Shown: piece after piece, positions 17,835 through 28,359 of the stretch | How positions within the stretch are numbered: the first letter of the stretch is position 1 | Layout of the letters: each line of letters begins with the position of its first letter | Source: an uncultured Bacilli bacterium | GTDB lineage: Bacteria > Bacillota_I > Bacilli_A > RF39 > UBA660 | Direction: 5' to 3' | NCBI GenBank assembly: GCA_947628585.1 | Contig: CANRAL010000009.1 | Location: 1-38,839, forward strand | Length of the DNA: 38,839 bases | Program-made: the position numbers and the translations under genes | Notes under the pieces: generated by a model | What the model was told of the DNA's origin: nothing | The model's input: the letters and a program-made list of their open reading frames with translations, nothing else | The model's database searches: none

Positions 17835-19749
17835 AGACATTCATTATACTGATAATGATATTCAAGTATTAGAAGGATTAGAAGCTGTAAGAAAAAGACC
17901 AGGTATGTATATTGGTACTACGGGTGAAAAAGGATTACATCATTTAGTTTGGGAAATTGTTGATAATGCTGTAGATGAAGCTCTTGCAGGTTTTTGTGAT
18001 GATATAGAAGTTATAATAGATAAAGGAAATATAATTGAAGTAAGAGATGATGGTCGAGGAATGCCAACCGGAATTAATCAAAAAACGGGTTTATCAACAA
18101 TTGAAACCATATTTACGGTTTTACACGCTGGCGGAAAATTTGGTGGTGAAGGTTATAAAGTTTCCGGAGGACTTCATGGTGTAGGGGCTTCTGTTGTAAA
18201 TGCTTTGAGCGAATGGTTGGAAGTAACTGTTTATCGAGATAAAAAAATCTATTTTCAAAGATTTGAAAATGGGGGAAAACCGGTTGAAGAATTGAAAGTT
18301 ATTGGTGATTGTGATGAAAATAGAACTGGAACAACTGTCCGTTTTAAAGCTGATGCCCAAATTTTCACTGAAACAACTGTTTATGATTATGATACCCTTT
18401 ATAAAAGATTACAAGAAATTTGCTATTTAAATAAGGGGTTAAGAATAAATTTATATGATTTAAGAGAAGATGAAAAAAAAGATACTTTTCTTTATAATGG
18501 TGGGATTATTGAATATGTTCAAAAATTAAATAAAAATAAAACGCCATTACATGAAGATATTATATATTTGGAAGGAACTACTAATGGTATTCAAATTGAA
18601 GTAGCATGCCAATATAATGATAGTTATATTCCAACTATTTATTCTTACACTAATAATATTAATACTTATGAGGGTGGAACCCATGAAGATGGTGTAAAAA
18701 ATGCTTTAACTAGAATTATAAATAACTATGCCAAAAATGCTAAAATTATAAAAGAAGGAGATAATAGTTTAACTGGCGATGATGTTCGTGAAGGTTTAAC
18801 TATGATTATTTCTTGTAAACACCCTGATCCTCAATTTGAAGGCCAAACCAAAACAAAATTAGGAAATATAGAAGTTCGTAAAATAGCCAATGATATTTTT
18901 GCTGAAGGATTTGAAAGATATTTATTAGAACATCCCGATGTTGCTAGATTAATTGTTGATAAATGCTTAACGGCATCTAGAGCAAGAATTGCTGCGAAAA
19001 AAGCTCGGGAAATGACTAGAAAAAGTGACTTAGATACGCATGTATCATTCGGGGGAAAACTAGAAGATTGCCAAGAAAAAGATCCATCAACATGTGAAAT
19101 ATTTTTAGTCGAAGGGGATAGTGCAGGTGGTTCTGCTATTAAAGGGAGAGATAGTATTCATCAAGCCATATTACCTTTAAAAGGAAAAATTTTAAATGTT
19201 GAAAAAGCTCGATTAGATAAAGCTTTAAGTAATGATGAAATTAGAACAATAATAACTGCTTTTGGGACGGGAATTGGTCAAGAGTTTGATATTAATAAAC
19301 TTAGATATGACAAAATCATTATTATGACCGATGCCGATGTTGATGGAGAACATATTAGAGTTTTATTATTAACTTTATTTTATCGGTTCTTTAGACCAAT
19401 TGTTGAACAAGGTCATGTATACGCGGCCAATCCGCCATTATATTGTATTAAGCATGGTAAAACAATTAAGTATGTGCTTAATGATGAAGAAAGAGATGAA
19501 TACTTGGCTAAGTTAAATGAAAAAAATACAGCTTATTCTTTATTAAGAATGAAAGGTTTAGGGGAAATGGATCCTGAAGAATTAAATGAAACAACTATGG
19601 ATATTAATAAAAGAATTTTAAGAAGAATTACTGTAGATGACATTATTGAAGCAGACGCTGCCTTTAGTAAATTAATGGGTGAGGAAGTTGAACCTCGGAG
19701 AAAATTTATTGAAGAAAATGCCTTAAGGGTAGAAAATTTGGATATATAG
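17827..19749 (+). CDS. gyrB: DNA gyrase subunit B
   Basis: [36 protein letters not shown]; partner of gyrA. Confidence 0.98.
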   Translation: MNKDIHYTDNDIQVLEGLEAVRKRPGMYIGTTGEKGLHHLVWEIVDNAVDEALAGFCDDIEVIIDKGNIIEVRDDGRGMPTGINQKTGLSTIETIFTVLHAGGKFGGEGYKVSGGLHGVGASVVNALSEWLEVTVYRDKKIYFQRFENGGKPVEELKVIGDCDENRTGTTVRFKADAQIFTETTVYDYDTLYKRLQEICYLNKGLRINLYDLREDEKKDTFLYNGGIIEYVQKLNKNKTPLHEDIIYLEGTTNGIQIEVACQYNDSYIPTIYSYTNNINTYEGGTHEDGVKNALTRIINNYAKNAKIIKEGDNSLTGDDVREGLTMIISCKHPDPQFEGQTKTKLGNIEVRKIANDIFAEGFERYLLEHPDVARLIVDKCLTASRARIAAKKAREMTRKSDLDTHVSFGGKLEDCQEKDPSTCEIFLVEGDSAGGSAIKGRDSIHQAILPLKGKILNVEKARLDKALSNDEIRTIITAFGTGIGQEFDINKLRYDKIIIMTDADVDGEHIRVLLLTLFYRFFRPIVEQGHVYAANPPLYCIKHGKTIKYVLNDEERDEYLAKLNEKNTAYSLLRMKGLGEMDPEELNETTMDINKRILRRITVDDIIEADAAFSKLMGEEVEPRRKFIEENALRVENLDI

Positions 19750-19761
19750 GAGGGTTTATTT

Positions 19762-22263
19762 ATGGAAGATGAAGTATTTGAAGAAGAAACAAATAAAGAT
19801 CGTTTAACTGAAAAAAATATTGTAAATGAAATAGAAAAATCTTTCCTTGATTATTCAATGAGTGTTATAACATCTCGGGCTTTACCAGACTTACGTGATG
19901 GCTTAAAACCGGTTCATAGAAGAATTTTATATTCAATGTTAGAAAATGGTTTAACTCCTGATAAACAACATCGTAAAAGTGCCACGATTGTTGGGGATGT
20001 AATGGGGAAATATCATCCTCATGGCGATTCTTCAATTTATGATGCTATGGTTAGAATGGCTCAAGATTTTAACTACCGTTATATGCTAGTTGATGGTCAT
20101 GGTAACTTTGGTACTATCGCGGGAACTGCTGCTGCAGCCTATCGTTATACGGAAGCAAGATTAGCCAAAATATCCTTAGAATTATTAAGAGATATTAATA
20201 AAAATACTGTTGATTTTGATAATAACTATGATGATACAAGAAAAGAACCTGTAGTATTGCCAAGTAGATTTCCAAATGTTTTAGTAAATGGAACAATGGG
20301 TATTGCTGTAGGTATGGCTACTAATATACCTCCCCATAATCTAGGGGAAGTAATCGATGGTTGTATCGCGGTAATTGATAATCATGATATTGATACTTTA
20401 GGATTAATGCAAATAATTAAAGGACCAGATTTTCCTACTGGAGGTATAATTTTAGGTAATTCGGGAATAAAACAAGCTTATGAAACTGGTAGAGGTAGTG
20501 TAACTATAAGAAGTAAAGCTACAATTGAAGAAAAAAATGGTCGTCAATTTATTATAATTGATGAAATACCATATGGTGTAAATACTGATGAATTAAAACG
20601 AAAAGTTGCTGAATTAGTTCATAATAAAGTTTTAGATGGTATTTCCGATTTTCATATTGATTTAAAATATGGAGTAAAGATAACAATTACTTTGAAAAAA
20701 GATGCTAATGCTCAAGTAGTATTAAATAATTTATATAAACATACTGCTTTTCAAAGTAATTTTGGCATAATTTTCTTAATGTTAGATCATGGTGTTCCTA
20801 GAACTTTAAGCTTAAAAGAAATTTTAACAAAATATGTTGATTATCAAAGAGAAATAATTATTAGAAGAACAAAATTTGATTTAAATAAAGATGAAAAAAG
20901 AGTTCATATTTTAGAAGGTTTAAAAATTGCTTTAGATAATATTGATGAGGTTATTAAAATTATTCGGGGAGCAATGGATGATGAAGAAGCTAAACAAAAA
21001 TTAATGCAAAAATTTGGCTTATCTGATGCTCAAACTTCGGCAATATTGGAAATGCGGTTACGTCGTTTAACTGGTTTGGAACGTGATAAAATTGAAAGTG
21101 AACTTGCTGATTTAATGAAAGAAATTGATTATTTACGTTCTTTACTCGCGGATCCTAAGAAGATAGATGGCGTAATTAAAGATGAAATGACCGAAATTAA
21201 AGAAAAATACGGTGATGATAGAAGAACTAAAATTGATTTGACAGCTATCGACTATATTGAAGATGAATCTTTAATACCTAATGAAGATGTTTTAATAGTT
21301 TTGACAGATAAAGGATATATTAAACGGACAACTTCTGATACTTTTAAATCACAACATCGTGGTGGAATGGGTATTAAGGGAATGCAAACTAATGATGATG
21401 ATTTTGTTAAGACTATGTTAAATTTATCAAGTCATGATTATGTTATGTTTTTCACTAATAAAGGAAAAGTATACCGTATTAAAGGATATGAAATACCTGA
21501 ATTTTCTCGCCAATCTAAGGGATTACCAATTATTAATTTATTAAATTTGGAAAAGGATGAAATTGTAACTTCAATTATAAAACATAGTAAAGAAGATAAT
21601 ACAAAATATTTACTATTTGCTACTAAGAAAGGTGTTGTAAAAAGAACATTATTATCTGAATTTGATAATATAAGAAATTCTGGTAAAAAAGGTATTACAT
21701 TACATCCAAATGATGAGTTAATCGCTGTTCGTAAAACAACAGGTGATAATTTAGTATTATTAGGTTCTAGCTTAGGTCGAATGGTTAAATTTAATGAAAA
21801 TGATATTCGCGTAATGGGAAGAACCGCAAGTGGCGTAAAGGGAATAAATATACCTGATGCTAGTTGTATATGTTGTGAAATAGTAAATGAAAGTGATACA
21901 ATATTATTAGTAACTGAAAAGGGTTATGGAAAACAAACAAAAGTTTGTGAATTTAGAGAAACAAAAAGAGGCAGTAAAGGTGTAAAAGCTTTAAATATAA
22001 CAGATAAGAATGGAGCAATAGTTGATATAAAAGTTGCAACTAACGATAAAGATATTATACTAATTACAAACGTTGGAATGACAATGCGGATGCCAATAGG
22101 TCAAGTAAATACTTTAGGACGTAATGCTCAAGGTGTTCGTCTTATGAAATTAAAAGAAGGTCAATTAATTTCATCAATAAGTTTAGTTGATCCTGAACCT
22201 TTAGAAAATACTGAAGAAAATGTTGAATCAGAAATTGATGTTTCACGTGAAACATCAGAGTAA
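19762..22263 (+). CDS. gyrA: DNA gyrase subunit A
   Basis: [34 protein letters not shown] catalytic region, GyrA C-terminal blades. Confidence 0.98.
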   Translation: MEDEVFEEETNKDRLTEKNIVNEIEKSFLDYSMSVITSRALPDLRDGLKPVHRRILYSMLENGLTPDKQHRKSATIVGDVMGKYHPHGDSSIYDAMVRMAQDFNYRYMLVDGHGNFGTIAGTAAAAYRYTEARLAKISLELLRDINKNTVDFDNNYDDTRKEPVVLPSRFPNVLVNGTMGIAVGMATNIPPHNLGEVIDGCIAVIDNHDIDTLGLMQIIKGPDFPTGGIILGNSGIKQAYETGRGSVTIRSKATIEEKNGRQFIIIDEIPYGVNTDELKRKVAELVHNKVLDGISDFHIDLKYGVKITITLKKDANAQVVLNNLYKHTAFQSNFGIIFLMLDHGVPRTLSLKEILTKYVDYQREIIIRRTKFDLNKDEKRVHILEGLKIALDNIDEVIKIIRGAMDDEEAKQKLMQKFGLSDAQTSAILEMRLRRLTGLERDKIESELADLMKEIDYLRSLLADPKKIDGVIKDEMTEIKEKYGDDRRTKIDLTAIDYIEDESLIPNEDVLIVLTDKGYIKRTTSDTFKSQHRGGMGIKGMQTNDDDFVKTMLNLSSHDYVMFFTNKGKVYRIKGYEIPEFSRQSKGLPIINLLNLEKDEIVTSIIKHSKEDNTKYLLFATKKGVVKRTLLSEFDNIRNSGKKGITLHPNDELIAVRKTTGDNLVLLGSSLGRMVKFNENDIRVMGRTASGVKGINIPDASCICCEIVNESDTILLVTEKGYGKQTKVCEFRETKRGSKGVKALNITDKNGAIVDIKVATNDKDIILITNVGMTMRMPIGQVNTLGRNAQGVRLMKLKEGQLISSISLVDPEPLENTEENVESEIDVSRETSE
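22239..22254. promoter_or_regulatory. parS: parS site 1, inside gyrA 3' end
   Basis: Exact 16-bp TGTTTCACGTGAAACA palindrome, extending to 22 bp. Confidence 0.95.
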
Positions 22264-22322
22264 AAATTTATAATGTTTTAAATAACTTTATAGAAATATT
22301 CAATATGCAAACAATACATTTT

Positions 22323-22359
22323 AAAAAGGTAGATAATAGAAACAATTATCTACTTTTTT
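22323..22359. terminator. Terminator after gyrA
   Basis: GTAGATAAT-agaaaca-ATTATCTAC flanked by AAAAAG and TTTTTT. Confidence 0.9.
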
Positions 22360-22521
22360 ATTAAAATTAAATTAGTTATTTTTTAATTAAAATATGAAAT
22401 TTTTATTTTACCATAATTTAGTTAATTTTTGTTTTTTACGTAAATCATCAAATCAAATCATCACTTTTTATTATCTTTATGGACAAGTAAATAAATCATT
22501 ATAAGCTTTAAAAAATATTTT

Positions 22522-22553
22522 ATTAATAATGTTTCACGTGAAACATTATTAAT
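22522..22553. promoter_or_regulatory. parS: parS site 2 in a perfect 32-bp palindrome
   Basis: ATTAATAATGTTTCACGTGAAACATTATTAAT; core at 22530-22545. Confidence 0.96.
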
Positions 22554-22628
22554 GTTTGTTCAATAGTTTATTTCACTTTTAAAACATATAAAAAATATAT
22601 AATATTAACTGAACAGTTTTATTTATAA

Positions 22629-22654
22629 TTATATGTTTCACGTGAAACATATAA
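22629..22654. promoter_or_regulatory. parS: parS site 3 in a perfect 26-bp palindrome
   Basis: TTATATGTTTCACGTGAAACATATAA; core at 22634-22649. Confidence 0.96.
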
Positions 22655-22710
22655 AAAAATCAACTATTAAATAACTAAATAGAAAGTTAATAAAAACAAA
22701 TGTTTGTATA

Positions 22711-22739
22711 TTGATTTAACAAATAATATTTGTTATTAT
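22711..22739 (+). promoter_or_regulatory. SRP RNA promoter
   Basis: TTGATT-N17-TATTAT; predicted start matches the SRP RNA 5' stem at about 22746. Confidence 0.8.
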
Positions 22740-22745
22740 ATTGAC

Positions 22746-22816
22746 GTGCAACAAATATATTGTAATCTGGTCAGAATCGGAAGATAGCAGCCACGTCAAT
22801 CCCTATTTGTGTGCAC
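22746..22816 (+). ncRNA. ffs: Small bacterial SRP RNA (4.5S type)
   Basis: Conserved apical domain GGTCAG-AATC-GGAA-GAT-AGCAGCC; closing helix GTGCAACAAATA/TATTTGTGTGCAC. Confidence 0.93.
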
Positions 22817-22835
22817 TTTTTTTAGGAGTAAAATT

Positions 22836-23252
22836 ATGAAAGAACAATATATGTTAGAAGCATTTAAAGAAGCCAAAAAGGCTTTTAAAAATGCCGAAAT
22901 TCCTGTAGGCTGTGTAATAGTAAAAAATAATAAAATTATTACAAAATCCCATAATAGTCGAGAAAAAAAACATAATGTTTTAGGCCATGCGGAAGTAATT
23001 GCAATAACGAAAACAACTAAAAAATTAAAAACATGGAAATTGGATAATTGCGATATGTATGTTACGTTAAAACCTTGTACGATGTGCGAAAATATTATTA
23101 AACAAGCTAGAATTCGTAATGTTTATTATTTACTAGATAAACTAAGTTTTAAAAAAGAATACTCTAAAACTAATTTTTTATTAATTGATGATACATATGA
23201 ATATAAAGAATTATTAAGTAGTTTTTTTGTTAATAAAAGAAATAAAAAATAG
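22836..23252 (+). CDS. tadA: tRNA-specific adenosine deaminase TadA
   Basis: HAEVIAI and PCTMCENII zinc/deaminase motifs. Start 22836 behind AGGAG; the track GTG start is inside the SRP RNA. Confidence 0.93.
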   Translation: MKEQYMLEAFKEAKKAFKNAEIPVGCVIVKNNKIITKSHNSREKKHNVLGHAEVIAITKTTKKLKTWKLDNCDMYVTLKPCTMCENIIKQARIRNVYYLLDKLSFKKEYSKTNFLLIDDTYEYKELLSSFFVNKRNKK

Positions 23253-23285
23253 AAAAATATGGTATAATGGAATTGGAGGCAACTT

Positions 23286-24896
23286 ATGAGTTATAAAGTT
23301 CTATATCGAAAATATCGTCCCAACAATTTTGATGAAATAGTAGGACAAAAAGCCGTAGTAAGAATATTACAAAATTCCATTGTAAATAATAAAATATCAC
23401 ATGCTTATTTATTCGCTGGACCGAGAGGAACAGGTAAAACAAGTATGGCTAGAATATTTGCTAAAACAATAAATTGTGAAAATAATAAAAATGGTCTTGC
23501 CTGTGGTAAATGCCAAAATTGTTTAAATTTTAACGAAAGTCCTGATATAATTGAAATTGATGCTGCTTCCAATAATGGTGTTAATGAAATAAGGGAATTA
23601 ATAAATAATGTTAAAATAATGCCATCAGAATCAAAATATAAAGTATATATTATTGATGAAGTCCACATGTTAAGTACATCAGCCTTTAATGCATTACTGT
23701 TAACTTTGGAAGAACCACCAAGTCATGTTATTTTTATATTAGCAACAACTAATATCGAAAATGTTCCGATTACAATAATATCTCGATGTCAAAAATATGA
23801 ATTTTATCGCATAAGTAATGAATTAATAACTGAACATTTACAAAAAATATGTGATCAAGAAAAGATAGAATATGATATTGATGGTTTAAAGGAAATTACA
23901 GAATTAGCTGATGGTGGTTTGCGAGATGCTCTAAGTATGTTGGATCAGTTATCAAAGGAAAATAAAAAAATAACGTTGGATTTGGTAATAAAAGAATTAG
24001 GATCAATATCCTTACTTAAAATTAAAGATTTAATTGAAGCATTAGACGCTAATGATATAGATAAAGTTGATTTAATAATTGATGACTTTCAAAAAACAAA
24101 TTTAAATTATAAAATAGTTATTAAAAAAATTGTTGAAATATTAAGCCAAAAGGCAATTATTGTTTTAAAAGATGGTTCTAAAACAAATTTGAATTATAGT
24201 AATATAAAAAATATAATATTTGAACTTAATGACTGCTTAAACAAAATTAATATAAATGTTAATCCTTATATAATTATTAAAATGATATTGTTAAACTGTT
24301 GTAAGGGAGAAAATAATTTTAAAGAAAAAGTTAATAATAACGAAATAGTAACAAAATTAGAAAAAAATAACATTAATACAAAAGAAATAAATAAAGAAGA
24401 AAAAGACGATTTAAATAAGTCTAATAATATAAAAGAAAATAATGATGAATTAAATAAATTGAAACAAATTAGAATTAATAATTGCTTTGTTAATGTAAAT
24501 AAAGAATGTTTATTGAATATAAAATCTAAATGGGAAGAATTTTTGAATGGCTCATCAAAGTTAGTAAAAGGATTATTGACAGATTCTATGCCAGTCGCGG
24601 CATCGGAAGATTATTTAATTTTAACAAGCGGCATTGTTCATCAAAGCGATGAGATAAATCGGGAAAGAAGTAATATTGAACAAGAGCTAAACAATTTTTT
24701 ACAAAAAAAATTAAAATTAATAGCCTTGTCCAATGAGGAATGGGCTATGGAAAAAGAAAAATATATTAGTAATTTAAAACAAGGAAAAACTTATGAATTT
24801 ATAGAAGAAGAAAAAACGAAAAAAGAAGACACTACCATAAATTTAGAAAAATTGGCTAAAAATTTATTTGATGAAAGTAAAATAGAAATAAAATAG
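23286..24896 (+). CDS. dnaX: DNA polymerase III subunits gamma/tau
   Basis: YRKYRPNNFDEIVGQ, GPRGTGKTSMARIFAK, CGKCQNC zinc module, DEVHMLSTSAFNALLLTLEEPP. Confidence 0.98.
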   Translation: MSYKVLYRKYRPNNFDEIVGQKAVVRILQNSIVNNKISHAYLFAGPRGTGKTSMARIFAKTINCENNKNGLACGKCQNCLNFNESPDIIEIDAASNNGVNEIRELINNVKIMPSESKYKVYIIDEVHMLSTSAFNALLLTLEEPPSHVIFILATTNIENVPITIISRCQKYEFYRISNELITEHLQKICDQEKIEYDIDGLKEITELADGGLRDALSMLDQLSKENKKITLDLVIKELGSISLLKIKDLIEALDANDIDKVDLIIDDFQKTNLNYKIVIKKIVEILSQKAIIVLKDGSKTNLNYSNIKNIIFELNDCLNKININVNPYIIIKMILLNCCKGENNFKEKVNNNEIVTKLEKNNINTKEINKEEKDDLNKSNNIKENNDELNKLKQIRINNCFVNVNKECLLNIKSKWEEFLNGSSKLVKGLLTDSMPVAASEDYLILTSGIVHQSDEINRERSNIEQELNNFLQKKLKLIALSNEEWAMEKEKYISNLKQGKTYEFIEEEKTKKEDTTINLEKLAKNLFDESKIEIK

Positions 24897-24908
24897 GAGG
24901 AATGAAAA

Positions 24909-25205
24909 ATGAATATGCAAAATTTAATGCAACAAGCGCAAAGATTACAAAGGGAGATAACTAAAAAGAAAGAAGAAATTGATAATGAAATATTTCCCGG
25001 GAAATCTGAATGGGTAGAATTAACCTTTAATGGAAAAAAAGAACTTAAATCTTTTAAAATTATTAAAGATGGTGACATTACTAATGATGATAAGGAACTT
25101 TTAGAAGATATGATTTTTCTTGCCATTAAAGATTCATTTAAAAAAATTGATGCTGAAGTTGAACAAAAATTAGGACAATATTCTGCAATGAATGGTTTGA
25201 TGTAA
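24909..25205 (+). CDS. YbaB/EbfC nucleoid-associated protein
   Basis: MQNLMQQAQRLQREITKKKEEI; position between dnaX and recR. Confidence 0.9.
   Translation: MNMQNLMQQAQRLQREITKKKEEIDNEIFPGKSEWVELTFNGKKELKSFKIIKDGDITNDDKELLEDMIFLAIKDSFKKIDAEVEQKLGQYSAMNGLM
24992..25005. promoter_or_regulatory. Noc-binding-site (NBS) palindrome
   Basis: Exact ATTTCCCGGGAAAT. Confidence 0.75.
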
Positions 25206-25206
25206 A

Positions 25207-25818
25207 ATGAAAAGTGTATATCCTGAACCAATTCAAAAGCTAATGAATTTTTTTAAAAAATTACCTGGAATTGGGGAAAAGAATGCAGAACGGATGGCTC
25301 TTTCAACTATTGAATTGGACGATGAAGATTTAAAAAATATTTCGTCGACAATTGAAACAATTAAAAAAGATATAAAAAATTGTTCTATATGTGGTCAATT
25401 AACTACGAGTGATATTTGTCCCATTTGTGCTGATGAAAATCGTAATCATAATCTTATTTGTGTTGTTGAAGATGCTAAAAGTGTTTTTAAATTTGAAAAT
25501 GTAGGAAATTATGATGGTGTTTATCATGTACTACACGGCTTAATTTCGCCAATAGAAAATATTGGACCCGAAAATATAAATTTGAGCTCCTTAGTAAAGA
25601 GAATTGAAAATTTAAAAAAACCGGAACTTATATTGGCTTTAAAGTCTACAGTTGAAGGCGAAACAACTACCTTGTATATCAAAAAAATATTTGAAAAAAA
25701 AGATGTAGTTATCTCTCGTCTTGCTTATGGTATTCCTATGGGAACCGAAATTGATTATCTAGATATAATAACTTTAGATAAAGCTTTAGAAGATCGAAAA
25801 AAGATTAGTGAAGAATAA
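25207..25818 (+). CDS. recR: Recombination protein RecR
   Basis: KLPGIGEKNAERMAL, four-Cys zinc motif CSICGQLTTSDICPIC, TOPRIM. Confidence 0.97.
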   Translation: MKSVYPEPIQKLMNFFKKLPGIGEKNAERMALSTIELDDEDLKNISSTIETIKKDIKNCSICGQLTTSDICPICADENRNHNLICVVEDAKSVFKFENVGNYDGVYHVLHGLISPIENIGPENINLSSLVKRIENLKKPELILALKSTVEGETTTLYIKKIFEKKDVVISRLAYGIPMGTEIDYLDIITLDKALEDRKKISEE

Positions 25819-25855
25819 TCATATGGACAACTCATATAATTGTAATGAGGTTAAT

Positions 25856-26050
25856 ATGAAAATAAAGACAGGTATTTTAATTGTTTTGAAAAAAGTAATT
25901 TTAGCATTTTGCTTTATTTATGGGTTTGATTTAATTGCATCGGGAATGAATTTATTTATTCCCCTTAATTTTATTACTATTTTAGTAGTGTCTATATTAG
26001 GATTACCAGGGTTATTAGCATTATTGGGAGTATATTTTATTTTAATATAG
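25856..26050 (+). CDS. BofA-like (pro-sigma-K processing inhibitor family) membrane protein
   Basis: Two hydrophobic segments ending ILGLPGLLALLGVYFIL; downstream of recR as in Bacillus. Start placed at 25856. Confidence 0.75.
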   Translation: MKIKTGILIVLKKVILAFCFIYGFDLIASGMNLFIPLNFITILVVSILGLPGLLALLGVYFILI

Positions 26051-26065
26051 TTGTAGGAGGATTAT

Positions 26066-26890
26066 ATGGCTGTAACTGAAAAAATAGATACATTAGTTAA
26101 TTTATATCATAATGATAAACTATCTCATGTATATTTAATAGAGACTAATAGTATTTCACAAGCAACAAATGATATACTGAACTTAAGCAAAAAAATTAAT
26201 TGTGAAAATGAATATGAAATAAATTGTCATAAATGTAATTTATGTAATTTAATTAATCAAAATTTTTTACCATCACTTATTATAATTGAACCTGATGGGA
26301 ATAATATAAAAAAAGAACAAGTAATTGATTTAAAAAAAAGATTTAGTTATAAAGCCTTATATACCAAAAATAATATTTATATTTTAAAAGAAGCTGATAA
26401 ATTAAATTTAACAGCTGCGAATACTATGTTAAAATTTATAGAAGAGCCGGGAGAAAATATATATGGTTTTCTTTTAACTAGAAATATAAATAATGTTATT
26501 CCTACGATTAAAAGTAGATGTGAACTTTTGAGTTTGCAATATGAAGATAATCAAATTAATGATATAGATGAATATAAGAAAGTAGCAATTGATTATATAA
26601 GTAAGATAGAACTAGAAAATTCTCCAAAAATTATGTATAATAGAAACGTAATTTTAAATAATTACTGTGAAAAAGAAAATATTATTAGAATATTTCAAGA
26701 AATGCTAAAAATTTATTTTGAGGCCTATAGTCAAAATAAAAAAATATTAGCATTAAATAAATTAACCAAAGTAGAATTACAAAAAAGAATAAATTTAATA
26801 ATAAAATTTTTATCTGATATAGACAGTAATGCTAATGTAGAATTGTTATTAGATAGATTTGTTATAGAATTGAGTGATGATTATGACTAA
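26066..26890 (+). CDS. holB: DNA polymerase III delta-prime subunit
   Basis: LSHVYLIE, CHKCNLCN, KEADKLNLTAANTMLKFIEEPGE. Confidence 0.9.
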   Translation: MAVTEKIDTLVNLYHNDKLSHVYLIETNSISQATNDILNLSKKINCENEYEINCHKCNLCNLINQNFLPSLIIIEPDGNNIKKEQVIDLKKRFSYKALYTKNNIYILKEADKLNLTAANTMLKFIEEPGENIYGFLLTRNINNVIPTIKSRCELLSLQYEDNQINDIDEYKKVAIDYISKIELENSPKIMYNRNVILNNYCEKENIIRIFQEMLKIYFEAYSQNKKILALNKLTKVELQKRINLIIKFLSDIDSNANVELLLDRFVIELSDDYD

Positions 26891-27647
26891 AGTTTATAAT
26901 GTAATTTTTAAAGGAAGTGGAAAGGCTTATAATTTTAAATCTGAATTAGATTTGAAAAAGGAAGATAAGGTAATTGTGGATACAGAAAATGGCTTACAAT
27001 TTGGAAAAATAATAGGATCTAATGAAAAAGCCGATTATTCAGATTTAAAAGATGTTGTTCGACTTGCAACCGATGAAGATTACGATTTATATTTAAAATA
27101 TTTAAAAGAAGCTGATGAGGCTCGCATAAAATGCTGTGAAATTGTTAAAGATTTAGGTTTACAAATGAATGTTTTAAGTGCTAGATTTTCTTTTGATCGT
27201 AGTCAATTATTGTTTGATTTTACTGCTGATGAACGAGTTGATTTTCGGGAATTAGCTAAAAAGTTAGCTAGTATATATCATACTCGAATTGAACTTCATC
27301 AAATTGGTGCTAGGGATAAAGCTCGTAAAGTCGGTGGGGTTGGAATATGCGGTCAAGAACTTTGTTGTAAAAGATATTTAGAAAAAATAGATGGAATATC
27401 AATGAATATGGCTAAAAATCAAAATTTAGCTTTAAATCCTAGCAAAATTAATGGTTGCTGTGGAAGATTAATGTGCTGCTTAGCCTATGAAGAAGATAAT
27501 TATGAAGAAAATTTAGAAGGTATGCCTCAAATAGGACATAAAATTAATACTCCTAAAGGAGAAGGACAAGTAATAAGTGTTAATATTTTAGAAAGAAAAT
27601 ATAAAGTATTAATTGATGGAGACAAAGAGGAATTTTATGTTGAATAA
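26883..27647 (+). CDS. ricT: PSP1-domain protein (RicT/YaaT-like)
   Basis: Cys-rich GGVGICGQELCCKRYL and NGCCGRLMCCLAYE. Confidence 0.92.
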   Translation: MTKVYNVIFKGSGKAYNFKSELDLKKEDKVIVDTENGLQFGKIIGSNEKADYSDLKDVVRLATDEDYDLYLKYLKEADEARIKCCEIVKDLGLQMNVLSARFSFDRSQLLFDFTADERVDFRELAKKLASIYHTRIELHQIGARDKARKVGGVGICGQELCCKRYLEKIDGISMNMAKNQNLALNPSKINGCCGRLMCCLAYEEDNYEENLEGMPQIGHKINTPKGEGQVISVNILERKYKVLIDGDKEEFYVE

Positions 27648-28359
27648 AATTGAAAAAAATGATTTGTTTGATTATCCTAATCGTTATATTTTTCAATATA
27701 AGGATGCATTTAAGTTTTCTTTAGATTCTATTTTACTTGCTGAATTTGTTAGGTTAAAAAATTCAAATTATATATTAGATATGTGTACTGGAAATGCGGT
27801 AATTCCTTTAATATTATCAACAAAAACTAAAGATAAAATAATTGCTTTTGAAGTTGAAAAGGAAATCTATGAATTAGGAAAAAAATCTATTTTAGAAAAT
27901 AAATTAGAAAACCAAATAAATATAATAAATGATGATATTAAAAACATAACAAATTTATTTCCTGGGAAATATTTTGATATAATTACCTGTAATCCTCCTT
28001 TTTTTAAAATTGATAATATTGAAAAAGAAAAAAATATAAATAATTTAAAAACTATTGCTCGTCATGAAGTAAAAATAAATCTATTAGAAATATTTAAGAT
28101 TGTTCATGAAGTTTTAAAAGATAATGGTACATTTTATTTAGTACATCGCTTAAATCGTTTAGATGAGATAATATTAGATGCTAATAAATTTAAGTTACAA
28201 GTGAAAGAAATTCAAATAATTTGTACTAAAGAAAATAATCCTAAAATAGGATTATTTAAAATTGTTAAGAATGGTAAAATTGGTTTAAAAATAAATAATA
28301 TTATAGATGTTAGTAAATTAACAACATATCAAAATTTATTTAAAGAGGTGGAAAAATGA
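27637..28359 (+). CDS. tRNA1(Val) (adenine-N6)-methyltransferase-like (YabB/TrmN6)
   Basis: DMCTGNAVIPLIL SAM motif and NPPF catalytic motif; position after ricT-like gene. Confidence 0.88.
   Translation: MLNKIEKNDLFDYPNRYIFQYKDAFKFSLDSILLAEFVRLKNSNYILDMCTGNAVIPLILSTKTKDKIIAFEVEKEIYELGKKSILENKLENQINIINDDIKNITNLFPGKYFDIITCNPPFFKIDNIEKEKNINNLKTIARHEVKINLLEIFKIVHEVLKDNGTFYLVHRLNRLDEIILDANKFKLQVKEIQIICTKENNPKIGLFKIVKNGKIGLKINNIIDVSKLTTYQNLFKEVEK
27956..27971. promoter_or_regulatory. NBS-like site in trmN6-like CDS
   Basis: TATTTCCTGGGAAATA, one mismatch to the NBS consensus. Confidence 0.5.

Noticed and set aside
24695-24720. A8 run in dnaX as a programmed frameshift site for gamma
   Set aside because: Homopolymeric A runs are common in this genome and no clear stimulatory hairpin or SD element was seen.
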